A stretch of DNA of 64,000 bases, taken from NCBI RefSeq assembly GCF_000340215.1, contig NW_006921534.1, positions 682,001 to 746,000 of the forward strand, in the 5' to 3' direction. Both the position numbers and the translations under genes were made by a program. The notes beneath the pieces are model-generated. The model was not told the origin of the DNA. It searched no databases and worked only from the letters and a program-made list of their open reading frames with translations. This document shows positions 43,713-54,700 of this stretch, piece by piece; positions within the stretch are counted from its first letter, which is position 1, and each line of letters starts with the position of its first letter. The stretch is from Pseudocercospora fijiensis CIRAD86 (Eukaryota > Ascomycota > Dothideomycetes > Mycosphaerellales > Mycosphaerellaceae).

Positions 43713-43838
43713 TGCCCGTCCTCTTCCTTTGTCCTCGCCTGCCTGCCTCAACTGCCGATTACCAATCCAGAAACAAGACAGCTTGAGTGTCCATAACATC
43801 TCCTCGCTCCTGCAACAACGAACGAAGCACATAGCACC

Positions 43839-44134
43839 ATGTCGGAACACAAGTACAAGTTCAATGTCACCATGACCTGCGGCGGCTGCTCAGGTGCTGT
43901 CGAGAGAGTCCTGAAGAAGCTCGAAGGTGCGCATTTCCCCTTCGCATCTGGCTGTCGCAACTGATCATCTCGCCTTCGCCAGGTGTCAAGTCCTACGAGG
44001 TCTCTCTTGACAAGCAGACCGCCGAGATCACGACCGACGACTCGCTCAGCTATGCTCAGGTTCTCGAGAAGATCAGCAAGACGGGCAAGAAGGTGAACTC
44101 GGGTGAGGCTGATGGTGTCGCACAAGCTGTGTAA
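43839..44134 (+). CDS. ATX1: Copper chaperone Atx1
   Basis: Exons 43839-43926 and 43983-44134, with a 56 nt intron (GTGCGC..CCAG), give 79 aa, the usual size. The copper-binding loop MTCGGCSGAV sits at residues 12-21, and the ferredoxin-like heavy-metal-associated fold follows (VLKKLEG, VKSYEVSLDKQTAEI, VLEKISKTGKK). Atx1 delivers Cu(I) in the cytosol to the P-type ATPase Ccc2 at the Golgi. It is divergent from PalA, and the original shared upstream region is split by a 4.1 kb transposon ending about 300 bp before the ATG. Confidence 0.95.
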
Positions 44135-45119
44135 AGAGGAAGTGCATATATGAGCCGCACTCTGGGCTGTTGTATGGAGTATAGCCATATGCAAGACCTG
44201 CGTCGGGACGAAATACCAGGCAACGAACGACTTTGCAAGTATGCAATGCAGTCCATTTGCGCAAGTGTGCACCAAATAATTCGGATAAACACCCAAGCGG
44301 TCCAATTTTCTCCATCTTCTCCGAAATCGTCACAGTCATCGCGCTTTTGGATCACGTCGTCTGCGCTCAGGTCTGCCACGTCGACATCTGTATGCCATGG
44401 TCAAGACGAGACTGCTTCTGGCAAACTCGCTGACCGAATCTCTTTAGAGAACTTTCGACACACCACTGGGCAGGAACTCCTGTTAAGCTAGGCACACATC
44501 CGCTCTGCGCTCTCTTTCACAGCATTCGAAGTCATTCTGCACAGATATGAACGTTACAGAATCTCGTTCCTGGACCTATGGCATGCATGCTCTCATGTCT
44601 CTGCAAGCGGTCGCGAATGCACAGCAGACCATTTTCTCGGAAGCGCTTCGTTCTCAAACACGGCCAAGACTCTCAAGCCTTTGCCAAGACGGACCGAACG
44701 TGACAGCCATACGACCACATGTCTGAGCTTGATTGCAACTGCTTGAAGAGTCGAATTCTCCGTTGTCCATGGACCGTCTTCATTTCATTCATACGGTACC
44801 TATGCATCCCAAATCGCCTCCCACATGGCACTCACAAGTGCTGGCTCCAAGATGCTCTGAGACGTTTCAGAACGGAGTACAAGCACGCATTAGCCACACG
44901 CCGTTCCTGTATTGAGTCTCTTCATCTCAATTCCGTTACACTGCACCTCTTGGTCATCTGCCGTTGATGCGGATGCTGCGCAATGCTGTCGCGGCTCCAG
45001 CATCTGGCAGGATCCATACTTAATAAATCTTTCAAGCATTCCAGTAGGTCTATCACAAGCCATCCGACCTTTTCCTTCTTCACCACAGTCACTCGTCCAA
45101 ATTCATATTTTCTACAAAT
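44135..45119. other. Intergenic between ATX1 and pectate lyase
   Basis: About 985 bp of normal composition. Open frames up to about 160 codons overlap on both strands without motifs. Contains the pectate lyase promoter. Confidence 0.55.
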
Positions 45120-46127
45120 ATGCATTTCACCACTTCTCTCGCCCTGGCGGCGATTGCTTCTGTTGCATCGGCTACACCAGCTACCAAGGTTGCTCGGGCA
45201 GACGATGGCCCAATTGGGTATGCTGCACAGAATGGCGGGTACGTTGGCGTTGAGTGTTTCTATTGACATTGAACTGATGAATTGAACAGCACCACTGGTG
45301 GCGCTGGCGGTACCACAACCACAGTCTCCGCCCTGAGCGCCTTCACTGAGGCTGTCACTGCTGATGGGGCCGCGGTCATCTTCGTCAAGGGAACCATTAA
45401 GGGCAATGTCCAAACCAAGGTTGCCAGCGACAAGTCCATCCTGGGCATCGATTCAAGCTCCGGCCTCGAGGGCGTGGGCTTGTACATCAAGGACGTCTCA
45501 AACGTCATCGTCCGCAACCTGGCCATTTCCAAAGTCCTGGCTGACACCGGCGATTGCGTTGGTATTCAGAAGAGTACCAACGTCTGGATCGACCACATGG
45601 ATCTTTCCTCCGACCGTGACCACGACAAGGACTACTACGATGGTCTCTTAGATGTCACTCACGCCGCCGACTTTGTCACAGTCTCAAACACCTACTTCCA
45701 CGACCACTGGAAGGCTTCTCTCGTCGGTCACAGTGACAGCAATGCCGATGAAGATACCGGCTACCTTCACATCACATATGCCAACAACTACTGGAAAAAT
45801 GTCAACTCTCGTGCTCCTTCCATCCGTTTCGGTACCGCGCACATCTTCAACTCGTACTATGACACTCTCGATACCGGTGTCAACACTCGTATGGGCGCTG
45901 AAGTTTTGGTTGAGAGCACTGCTTTCACTGGCTGTAAGAAACCCATTCTGAGCGTGGACTCCGACACCACTGGCACTGCGGCTGTCAACGATGTTGACCT
46001 TGGTGGTGGCACCAACACTGCTCCGCAAGGCTCTTTGACCGTGGATTACGACTACACTTTGCTTGGAAGCGCGAGTGTGAAGTCGGCTGTTGTTGGTGTT
46101 GCTGGTAACACCCTCACTCTTGGGTAA
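45120..46127 (+). CDS. Secreted pectate lyase, polysaccharide lyase family 1
   Basis: Exon 1 45120-45238 and exon 2 45290-46127, with a 51 nt intron (GTACGT..ACAG), give 318 aa. A signal peptide covers residues 1 to about 18 (MHFTTSLALAAIASVASA). The parallel beta-helix core shows VWIDHMDLSSDRDHDKDYYDG (calcium-binding Asp cluster), FHDHWKASLVGHSD, and the catalytic-Arg region SRAPSIRFGTAHIFNSYY. It cleaves polygalacturonate by calcium-dependent beta-elimination in plant cell walls. The length fits the compact fungal PL1 forms. Neighbours are unrelated. Confidence 0.95.
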
Positions 46128-46743
46128 TTTGAGCCGTAGGGTCTGGATTCTGCAGCTGCGAACTCTATGGCTTATGCAGATTTGGCAGTACTTGACAATT
46201 GAACCGATGCTGTAGGATTCGCGACGCTTCGTGCACAAATCCCAGTTCCCTATCATCGTCCAAGTCACGCAGTAGCCTCGTATGCTCTTCTCAACTCGCA
46301 AGCCGATCAACGAAGATGCGACTCTTGAGATTATTTGTTCTCACCGCATCCATTCACAGTTGACAGCTATTCGGGTTAGAAGGATTCACACGGATACGTG
46401 GTGACCTGATCTTCAGCTCAAAGCCTTCGTGGCTTTCAGCTCAAGCTCGACTGCCCAATGGCAACCATCACCTTCGCCAAAGATCCAGATTGACCATTAA
46501 CATGACTTTGCAGCCGAACCAGCTGTATGTGACGTGTAGCTTTATAGAATTACTTTCCACCAATGCATTCGGCACGACCGATGAAGAAGAAGCTGGGCTG
46601 AGAGGCCGCAAATGTAGCTAGAGCCCTGGGCCATGAGCTGCTGAAGGTATAAGAACTTGCTGCCTGATCGTCTTCCAAGTGACACAGACACAGACACAGA
46701 CACAGACACAAGCATCTTTGCATCTACCTACCAGCATACTACC
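46128..46743. other. Intergenic with (GACACA)5 microsatellite
   Basis: About 615 bp, no gene seen. A (GACACA)5 repeat (46681-46710) sits just before the NTF2-like pseudogene start. Confidence 0.6.
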
Positions 46744-47341
46744 ATGTCTTATCCCACCAAGCCAGCCTTCGTCCATTACGGCGACTGGGACGATGAAACC
46801 CGTCAACATGAAGCAATGAAATTCATGGAAGACTACACACACGCCTTCGATGCCAAGTACTAGAACTCCGAGCCATATACCAAGTACCTGACCGACGATC
46901 GTAAGTTCCATTCCATCGCAGTCACTGCCCAAAGTCCGCGCTAATAATCTCGAGAAAGACCTCCTCGTCCGCTCCACCGGCCAAACCGACCAAGGCGGCG
47001 AAGCAAGTCTCGCAGCCCTGAAGAACGAAATCTATGCTCCCTTCGCCGCCTATCACCACGAGCCAAGCTTCATCGTAGCCTTCGAAACCGAGCAAGGTTG
47101 GGAGATGATCGGGATTGCCACGCTTTGGTGGAATCTTGCGGTGCCTGGTGATGGGCCGAAACAGAAGGATGGCAAGGGTAAGGAGTGGGAAGGTGGTGTT
47201 CCGGCTGCGTTCAAATTTGGGTATCGGAAGACTGGAGATGGGATCAAGATGTCTGAGACGAGGATCATGGCGGATCCGAGCGGCGCGTTGGTCGATATGG
47301 TGAAGCGTGGGATGGTGAAGCCGGAGCAGATTTTTGGATAG
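46744..47341 (+). pseudogene. NTF2/SnoaL-like protein gene with one in-frame TAG
   Basis: Exons 46744-46900 and 46959-47341, with a 58 nt intron (GTAAGT..AAAG), give a 180-codon frame to TGA/TAG end at 47341. It is unbroken except for TAG at 46861-46863, after HAFDAKY and before NSEPYTKYL. In relatives this position is usually Trp, so TGG to TAG is the simplest change; on the other strand that is CpA to TpA, the RIP context. The fold (aromatic N-terminal helices, then STGQTDQGGEASL, FAAYHHEPSF, ATLWWNLAVPG) suggests a cone-shaped SnoaL-like protein with small-molecule binding or catalysis, unknown substrate. It could be a recent pseudogene or a base error. Confidence 0.7.
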
Positions 47342-47394
47342 GATAGGATAGGCCTCGCCAGCGTCTTAGCGGACTGAATAAGAGTATGTTGGAT

Positions 47395-48162
47395 TCAACC
47401 TTCATCATCATCACTGTCTTTTTCCTCTTTCCAATAGATGCCCATGCCGTCGAAAATATTCGGATCCACTTCAAAATTCGGGAATCGATACACACCTCTC
47501 CCATCGCAGAACCTTTTCGCTAGTATTCCTGCCTCGATGTCGCTGGCCAAGATTTTCCGTGATGCTGCTGTGGCCTCCGCCCGTGCTCCCCTCTCAATCA
47601 GCCCCTTCATCGAGCTTCCAATGTACAGAGCGACGTCAGTTTGAAGCAGCTCTTGCACCATTCCCGCATTCATATCAACAAAAGGCTCAAAAAGCAGTGC
47701 TTCAGGCTCGAGAATTTCTTTCGCAGGACCGAGGGCAGCATCTCCAGTAGTCATTCCCAGCACTTTCACATCAAGCGTTCCGAGAAACTTCTCATCCAGC
47801 TCAGTAAACGCGGGCTCTTGCGCATACATCTCTGTAATCCCAAGCTCTTTCACGATTCCCATAAATACTACCATTTGCCAGACACTTCTCCTCCTGCATT
47901 CCACGTTGTCGCGACTCAAGCTGCCGCAGCCAAGGCACACGGCGCGTCTGATGTTCCAGCCTGTGTCTGGACGAACGCGACCCAGGAGTGTGGAAAGTGC
48001 TTTGCGGCAGCTCGATTGCATCCATGTTTTCGATTTGGCGGCAAACTCGGTGGTGAGCGAGTCGATGGTGAGATCTCGAGCCGGTGGATTGTGCGAGTTT
48101 GCGGGCTTGCGGGCTTGACTTTTCTTCGATTTCGCGACGTATGTCCATTCGTCGTCGGCCAT
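47395..48162 (-). CDS. SRR1-domain protein
   Basis: A single-exon frame of 255 aa. The N-terminus MADDEWTYVAKSKK is Lys-rich and then AVCLGCGSLSRDN marks the SRR1 domain start. VVFMGIVKELGI, the central YAQEPAFTELDEKFL and VLGMTTGDAALGPAKEIL follow, with the acidic tail EEKDSDDDEG. SRR1-like proteins occur across eukaryotes; in plants and animals they affect clock- and heme-related processes, and in fungi their biochemical role is unsettled. It converges with the NTF2-like pseudogene, the stops being about 50 bp apart. Confidence 0.82.
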   Translation of the reverse strand: MADDEWTYVAKSKKSQARKPANSHNPPARDLTIDSLTTEFAAKSKTWMQSSCRKALSTLLGRVRPDTGWNIRRAVCLGCGSLSRDNVECRRRSVWQMVVFMGIVKELGITEMYAQEPAFTELDEKFLGTLDVKVLGMTTGDAALGPAKEILEPEALLFEPFVDMNAGMVQELLQTDVALYIGSSMKGLIERGARAEATAASRKILASDIEAGILAKRFCDGRGVYRFPNFEVDPNIFDGMGIYWKEEKDSDDDEG

Positions 48163-48541
48163 GATGGGAGGGATTGTTCATCCCCTAGATCGGTATAGAT
48201 AAGTTCTATGAGCATGTAGACTTGGCTGTGGGACTTGGATGGACAAAGAAGACCTGCTTAGATCTTCCGCAACAGCCCAGTGCAGGCATACTTAGACGCA
48301 TCGTCGAATTTCTACGACGCCTCTGTGTAGCGATTGCGACGAGAGGCCTAGCAAGAGAGAACGTGCAGCTCTAGAAAAAGGGTGCAGGTCTATGAAGTTA
48401 TTTATCACATGGTTTTGATTACATATTCTAAGTCTACGAAGCTCAAACCTAAATGATTCTACTCCAAAATTAAATTTCATCATGCTCAATGCCTGTCTTG
48501 TCAGAAGCTACACGAAAATGAGAATGGTAGGAAGGATGTGC
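48163..48541. other. Intergenic
   Basis: About 380 bp between the SRR1-like start and the hydrolase pseudogene end. Nothing seen. Confidence 0.55.
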
Positions 48542-49664
48542 TCAAATGTTCTTCTCGATGCAGTCCTGAATGACCTTGTATGCGCCAGTAGCATTGTGAT
48601 GCAGGTTCATTCCATGTCCAGCATCAGGCTGGACATAAATGTCGAAGGGCTTTGCAGCAGGGAACAAAGGCGCTGTCTCATCATCAAAAAAGGTGGTCGT
48701 GCAGTATGACTCGCAAGCGGCCTGGTCGTACTCGCCTGCGAACACCAGGACCGGCGCAGAGAAATCCTTGGCTTCCCATGATCCAATGGTCAGAATTTCG
48801 CCTACGCCGGTAGGTTGCTTGATCTTCTCCGACTCGGCTAGAACTTCTGGGACGAAAGCGCCGTAGTGGAAGAAGTTGTACTGATTTGCCAACTCATCAC
48901 CCCACGTCAGATATCCAGCGCTGGAACTGAGCTTGCTCCAACCTGGGAGGACTGCTCTTGCAAGGTGGGCATTGGCAGCGATCAGTAGATGTGATGACGC
49001 ATTCTTGGAGAATCCAGTCTGAACCAGGCCATCGGAGATCTTTGGATATTGAACGACCAGCAGATTGGCAATAATGGTTCCAAAAGAATGTTCAACGTGT
49101 ACAATCTTCTGAGAAGGTGTGATGTGCTTAAGAGCTGGTAGATCCCTTGCGTGAAGGCCTCAGTCAAGAGCCTTAGCACTTCGACCTCGATTGGGACTTG
49201 AGTGATTGTATAGGGGTCCGGCTTTGTTGACTGGCCGTTGCCGATGCGATCGTAAGACAGCGTGGCAATCCAGCGTCATTCGCGGCCTTGATATAGTTGT
49301 ATTGGCTATCAGGGCCGCCAAACGACCAATACCTCTGATCAAATCCAACACCATGAGTGAGAATCTGGGTCACATTCTTTGCCAGGCCTTTTGGCGGGCA
49401 GTACTTGGCGGCAATCGTGACTTCGACTTGTACGTTCGAGTTAATGCCCTTGACCAGTGCTTGCCGAGCTCGTGGATCGCGAGAAGTGGCATTGACCAGA
49501 AAATCCACCGCTTGATAATGGATCTCGAAGGGAGGGAAGCTTGGCTCTAAGGACTGAGCTTCAAACTTCAGTGGGACTTCGAAGTCGATGCAGCCAGATG
49601 AGGGTTGCTGAGGAATGGCGTGGGCCACGTCGAATGGCATAAAGGCGAGGAGTGCGAGCAGCAT
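48542..49664 (-). pseudogene. Secreted alpha/beta hydrolase broken by two frameshifts
   Basis: The ATG at 49664 starts a signal peptide (MLLALLAFMPFDVAHA), followed by ILTHGVGFDQRYWSF (oxyanion-hole region). After AANDAG the frame is lost by one missing base near 49278; the next frame reads TLSYDRIGNGQST and EVLRLLTEAFTQG. It is lost again near 49147 by another missing base, and the third stretch runs LPALKHITPSQKIVHVEHSFGT to the stop at 48542. It includes the nucleophile elbow EHSFG (Ser kept, first Gly replaced by Glu), VFAGEYDQAACE (acid) and DAGHGMN (catalytic His). All three segments together match one full-length fungal hydrolase of the AB_hydrolase_6 type. The missing bases could be true mutations or assembly errors. 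Confidence 0.75.
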
Positions 49665-50372
49665 GTTGTAGATCGTTTTGAAGCGGCCAGATTGATCTGA
49701 TGAGCGGCCGTGTCTCCATTCGTGGTTCCATGTCAAGACAAATATGAATTTTCTTCGGGACCTGTCGACGACGTCGTTTGAGGCATATCCCACGTCATGA
49801 ATGCCTGCATAAACGTATGCGAGGCGATTCGTCACAAATACTGCACATCTCGTTCAGCTACGATGGCCACAGTAGGATTAGCTGAACCGCTTCATTGCAA
49901 TGCTTGTCCGAGACATCCATAGCTCTCAAGATGACAATGCGCGTGAAAGCACCGCCTCCACGATATTAATCGTGACAGTTGAGCTGATGCATAGAAGAGC
50001 TGGTTTGTTTTCAAATTGTGTCTCAGAGAGCACCGGGGTCGGATGTGTGCTGACCTGGAAAGCCATCGGGCTATGCTAGAGGAAAATCAAACAATCTCTC
50101 CCGTCTGCAGATGCGAATTGCTTTGTGCTGATCAATGAGCGGTGAGCGGAGGAAAGTGAGCTGGAGGAAGTTTGAGGCAGGCAGCCGGTCGGGCCACGGA
50201 CAACGTCGGCCCGAGTCAATCTCCCAGCCATTTTGCTTTCTGTGAACTTTTCTCTCAAAGTCGCTACACATTGGCGAATGTGATTTCCGGTCCGAATTGA
50301 CTCTTCACACATCACCTGTCACAGAAATTCCACACGAGCTCTAGTACGGCTTACCATCATTTCCGAGCGGTC
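49665..50372. other. Divergent intergenic region
   Basis: About 700 bp between two pseudogenes transcribed away from each other. No gene recognised. Confidence 0.55.
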
Positions 50373-51128
50373 ATGCGCGACGCTGCTGAGGACAAGAGAC
50401 TCAATGAGGAGCACAACTTCATATCATCTGGCCTAGGATATGTCTTGCATCCGACAATCAAACAATCCCTTGAGAACTCGAGAGGAAGTAACTCGGAGAA
50501 ATTGAGATTCGCAGACATTAGCCAGGGAGAGTAATTTTCTGCCATGGCGTCACTTCCATTTGCCCCCCAAGACTTTACTGTCCACAAGATTTCTTTCGAC
50601 AGTGTGATCAAGCCGTTAGGCATTGCATCTGAGGACCGAGGTACTTACGATGTAGTGTGTATACGACTGCTGCATGCCTCTCTTGAACCACATCAATGGG
50701 ACGAAGCAATGAAAAATTTGGTGGCTCTTTTGAAGCCAGGAGGCTGGCTTCAGTGGGTGGATTGGGATCCAATGACGGCGAGAATAGCCACTGTCAAGCC
50801 AGGTGCGCCAGATGGCATCTTACGTGGACTGCTGAACGACTACGCAGACGCCATGCGAGCTGCCAGGGTTGGCAACACATATCGAATCCCTAATGCAATG
50901 CGTCCATATCTCGAGGAGGAGGATAGTGACATGTACACCATAGATCCTTCAGTCGAGCTGAGCAAGATCATTGCTTCTGGGGCCATCTCATATGTTCAGC
51001 GAGTTGGGAAGTATACATCAGCTGAAGCTGGGGAGGTTGGCGCCAAAACAGAGCAGGAGATTGACGAAGCCGGATCTCTTTGTTTCTTCGATCTGTGGGC
51101 TCACATCGGTCGGAAACATGTGTCATGA
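50373..51128 (+). pseudogene. SAM-dependent methyltransferase lacking motif I
   Basis: The ATG at 50373 starts RLNEEHNFISSGLGYVLHPTI, the usual N-terminus of the fungal secondary-metabolism type class I methyltransferases, ending FADIS. There the SAM-binding GxGxG should follow, but a TAA (50532-50534) comes instead. In the same frame the sequence resumes at once with FAPQDFTVHKISFD, YDVVCIRLLHASL (motif IV/post), LLKPGGWLQWVDWD and a complete C-terminus CFFDLWAHIGRK. About 25-35 residues holding motif I are missing, so the gene cannot bind SAM normally. Its stop is 37 bp before the Copia target duplication. Confidence 0.75.
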
Positions 51129-51170
51129 GACAGAGTTCCATGACGACTGCATAACGATCGATCTGGGTGT

Positions 51171-51352
51171 TGTTGTGGTTCAGTCAGGTGATATGCTGGT
51201 CAGCTGATACTATCAGCTAACCTATACTAAGAGGAAGGACACACAATGGGTATATTAACTGCAGTTTCTGTAGCAGGCTCCTAATCCTTCTTCGTATAGT
51301 TATATAGTTGTCAATCCGATAATTAGTTGCATCCTTAGCACAATTTACAATA
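51171..51352 (+). repeat. 5' LTR of the Copia element
   Basis: 182 bp, matching 57793-57974 without indels. Preceded by GGTGT. The base following it (51353 on, GGTTATAAGCCCGG) would be the primer-binding site, but I cannot assign a tRNA. Confidence 0.94.
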
Positions 51353-51719
51353 GGTTATAAGCCCGGCGCATACGCTTACCTATCCAGTTCAACTATAAAA
51401 GAACTGTTTCTAGAGTCTACTAAACAGAGCTAGCTATCTAGACCTATTAGGTACCTAGTTAAGAGCTCTAGTTCGGACCAAAACCTAGCAAGTGTCCCTT
51501 ATAAGCCCTACCTAGCACTATACTAAAAGGCAGCTAGGAACGATAGACACCAATTAGACAAAGACAGCAAAGGAGAATTAGGTTCTTAGGAAGGGGATCA
51601 ACTTCTAAGACTAGAAGCTTATATTCTAGGCGGCCCTTCTAGAAAAGGACCTAGTTAGTATAGTATTCTATAGACTTAACTAGGCTAATAAAATAAAACT
51701 ACCCCTAAAAAGCATGTTT

Positions 51720-54700
51720 ATAGGGGACTCAGCCGATCAGTAGTATAGAGATATGTTTAGGGACTGGAAGAAGAAAGACATCTAAGCCCTAGGTATACTT
51801 ATTGCTAGACTCGACCCTACCCTTAGACTAGACTTCGGTAATATACCTAAGTCAGCTAAGGATATATACGACCACATTAAGGCTCTATATAAGCCTATTG
51901 TAACCGTAGACATATTTAATACTATTAAACTTATTAAGTATATTAGGATGCCCCTTACTAATCCGAATACCTAGCAGTACTACGAATCTTTTTAGCAGTA
52001 GTTCAACAGATTCTAAACATCGATAGAACAATTTGCTAGCTTAGTTACAACAATAGAAGCGCCTATAAAGTCATTAAACATTAAGATGCCTGATATGCTT
52101 ATTAGGATGCTGTTTATTTAGGGCCTTTCTAGTTACGAATAGCTCAGATCCTAGAAGCATAACAATAAGCCTAAAGCTAAGGACTCCTCCCTTAAAGCAA
52201 TAATAACGTCCCTAAGGAGAGAAAAGCCTCCTAGACAGTCATCTAGCGGCTTAAAGCTTATTAGAGGGGCTATTAGCAATAATGACGACTAGTACACTTA
52301 GTGTAAGCATAAGCACACTAACGCTAAGTGCTACAAGCAACACCCTAATATAGCACTACCTAGTTAGGGAAAGAAAGACAAGAGCAAAGACAAAGATAAA
52401 GACAAAGGCAAGAAGGGTAAAGGCAAAGGAAAGGGCAAATCTAGTAGTACTATTAATAATAATAAAGATGAATTAGACTCCTCCTCTAACTCGGAAGATA
52501 AGGGAGACTATTAGCTAGACGGCCTTAGTAGGGGCCTAATTAGGGGAGCTATTGCAAAGCCGGGACTAGCTATAGCAAGCTCTAAGAACCTAACAGCTAA
52601 TACAAAAGTTTGGGACACAGGTACATTACTGCACATTATAGGGAATAAGAGCTAGTTCAGCGATCTTAAGTACCTAACTAAGCCTATTCAGTTCTCCTAA
52701 GCAGTAGGAAAATTAAGTGTATTACGATTAGGAACTGTTAATATCTTCCTAACCTATAAAGGAAAGAAAACCCCAATCACTCTAATAGACGTCCTCTACT
52801 CCCCGAACTTAGATTGCAACCTAATCTTAGTAGAGCGTCTTTAGAAGAAATGTAGCATTCACTTAGACAGACCTTTAGGCACTTTGATACTTAAAGGCAA
52901 GCTAATTAGAAAAGTTAAGGAAGTATAAGGAGTACTCGCCCTTAAAGATGCTAGAGTCAAAATGCTAGGCTTAGCTTCAAAACTAAACTTAGAATCGAGT
53001 TAGAAAGGGCAGCTATTAGCCCTAGCTATCGCTAGACTACGAGCGGATATATTGAGATAGCATTAGAGACTTAGCTACGTCGGTAACAAGATCCTAATAG
53101 CTACTAAGGAAGCCATTCTAGGCCTAGAAGAAGTTGATACATCTGAACTCGAGCACTATAAGACCTATAAGCTCTCGAGAGCTTAAAGAGTTGTATTAAG
53201 AGAATACAGAACCAGACTAGAAAAAGCCCTTAACGAAGTCTATATTAACCTTGTTAGCGTACAACCATTTGATCTGTTTAGAAATAGGTATATTATAATC
53301 CTAACTGATGCTAAAACTAGGCTTAGGTAGGGTCTATTACTTCGAAACAAAGACAAGGTAACAAGTAGTAACAAGCTAACTAACTAGATAGCTAGAATCA
53401 AGAGGCAATACAACAAAATCCCTAAGATTATCTTTAGTAATAGCGGGGGAGAGTTTACTAACAACGATCTAGTACATTTTGTAGAGGAAGTTAGCATTAG
53501 ATAGGATGTATCTATACTATATATACCGGAGTAGAATAGCATTATAGAGTCGTTAAACAAGACGATTCTGCTTAAGGCAAGAGTAATAATGATTGACTCT
53601 AGCCTACTAATATACTACTAGTGCTTTACAGTAATGCATTCGATTTACCTAACTAATAGACTAGTAAACTTAAGAACTAAGGAAGTTCTACTTAAGGCTT
53701 TCGAATCAGACTTGAATATCGGCAGCACAGACATTGACCTATCTAAGACGAGACGATTTAGCTATAAGGCATTTAAATACCTCGAGTCCGGGGTTGAACG
53801 ACTTAACTCCTAGAAATTTGTACTAAGAGCTTTCGTTTACTAGTTTATTAGATTCTAAGAAAATTTATTAACAAACTATCTGCTTTAGAACCCGCACTAG
53901 AAGGATAGCGTATAGCAGCATAACATTAGATTCTCTCTATACGTTACCTTTAACGAGGACTTTGTCTACAAAGACAATTTCACTAAGCTTCTAAGTACCC
54001 TTTAAGCTTAGGGGGAGTATTTGAGACTAGCTGTCCCTTAGGAGACTATTTAGGTACTTGAAACCTAGTCTAACCTTTCATTTAAGTTAGGAATCCTAGC
54101 ACCATTCCCTAGTAATAATCAAACACCTTAGTACTCTTTAGAACCTTAGGGGGAGCCATTTAGAGGTAGCATCCCTTAGCCTTAGTAGGCTTATAATTAG
54201 GAAGATTAGGAAGACTCCCTTATAGCTTAGGGGGAGCAAGGTACACTTAAGTAAGGAACACCACCTTAGCCAATACCTACAGCTAATAAGCCAACACTCT
54301 AAAATCACTAACTAGAACTACTAGCTGCCTAGCAGGAAGCTGCTCCTAAGAAAAATTAGTATACTTAAGAAACAGATACTGCTAAACTAGAAGACACCTT
54401 AATCACTCCCTTCTAAGTCCCTAAGACTACTAGTAAGAGAAAGAGGGCTCCTAACCTACCTTAGCTAAACCCTCCTTAAGCCGAAGTACGACTTAGGTCT
54501 AGTAGAGCCGTAGCTAAGTATAACTATAGCAAGATCACTAAGATTGCTGTAGCTGCTACTACAAAAGATGCTTAGAAGCTAGCTGACCCAACAACCCTAG
54601 CTAAAGCCCTAAAAAGGCCTAACTAGGATAAATGGAGAAAAGCCGTTACAAAAGAGATAAGGTCTCTTAAAAAGTCTAGTACAATCGAGTGGATTCTAGC

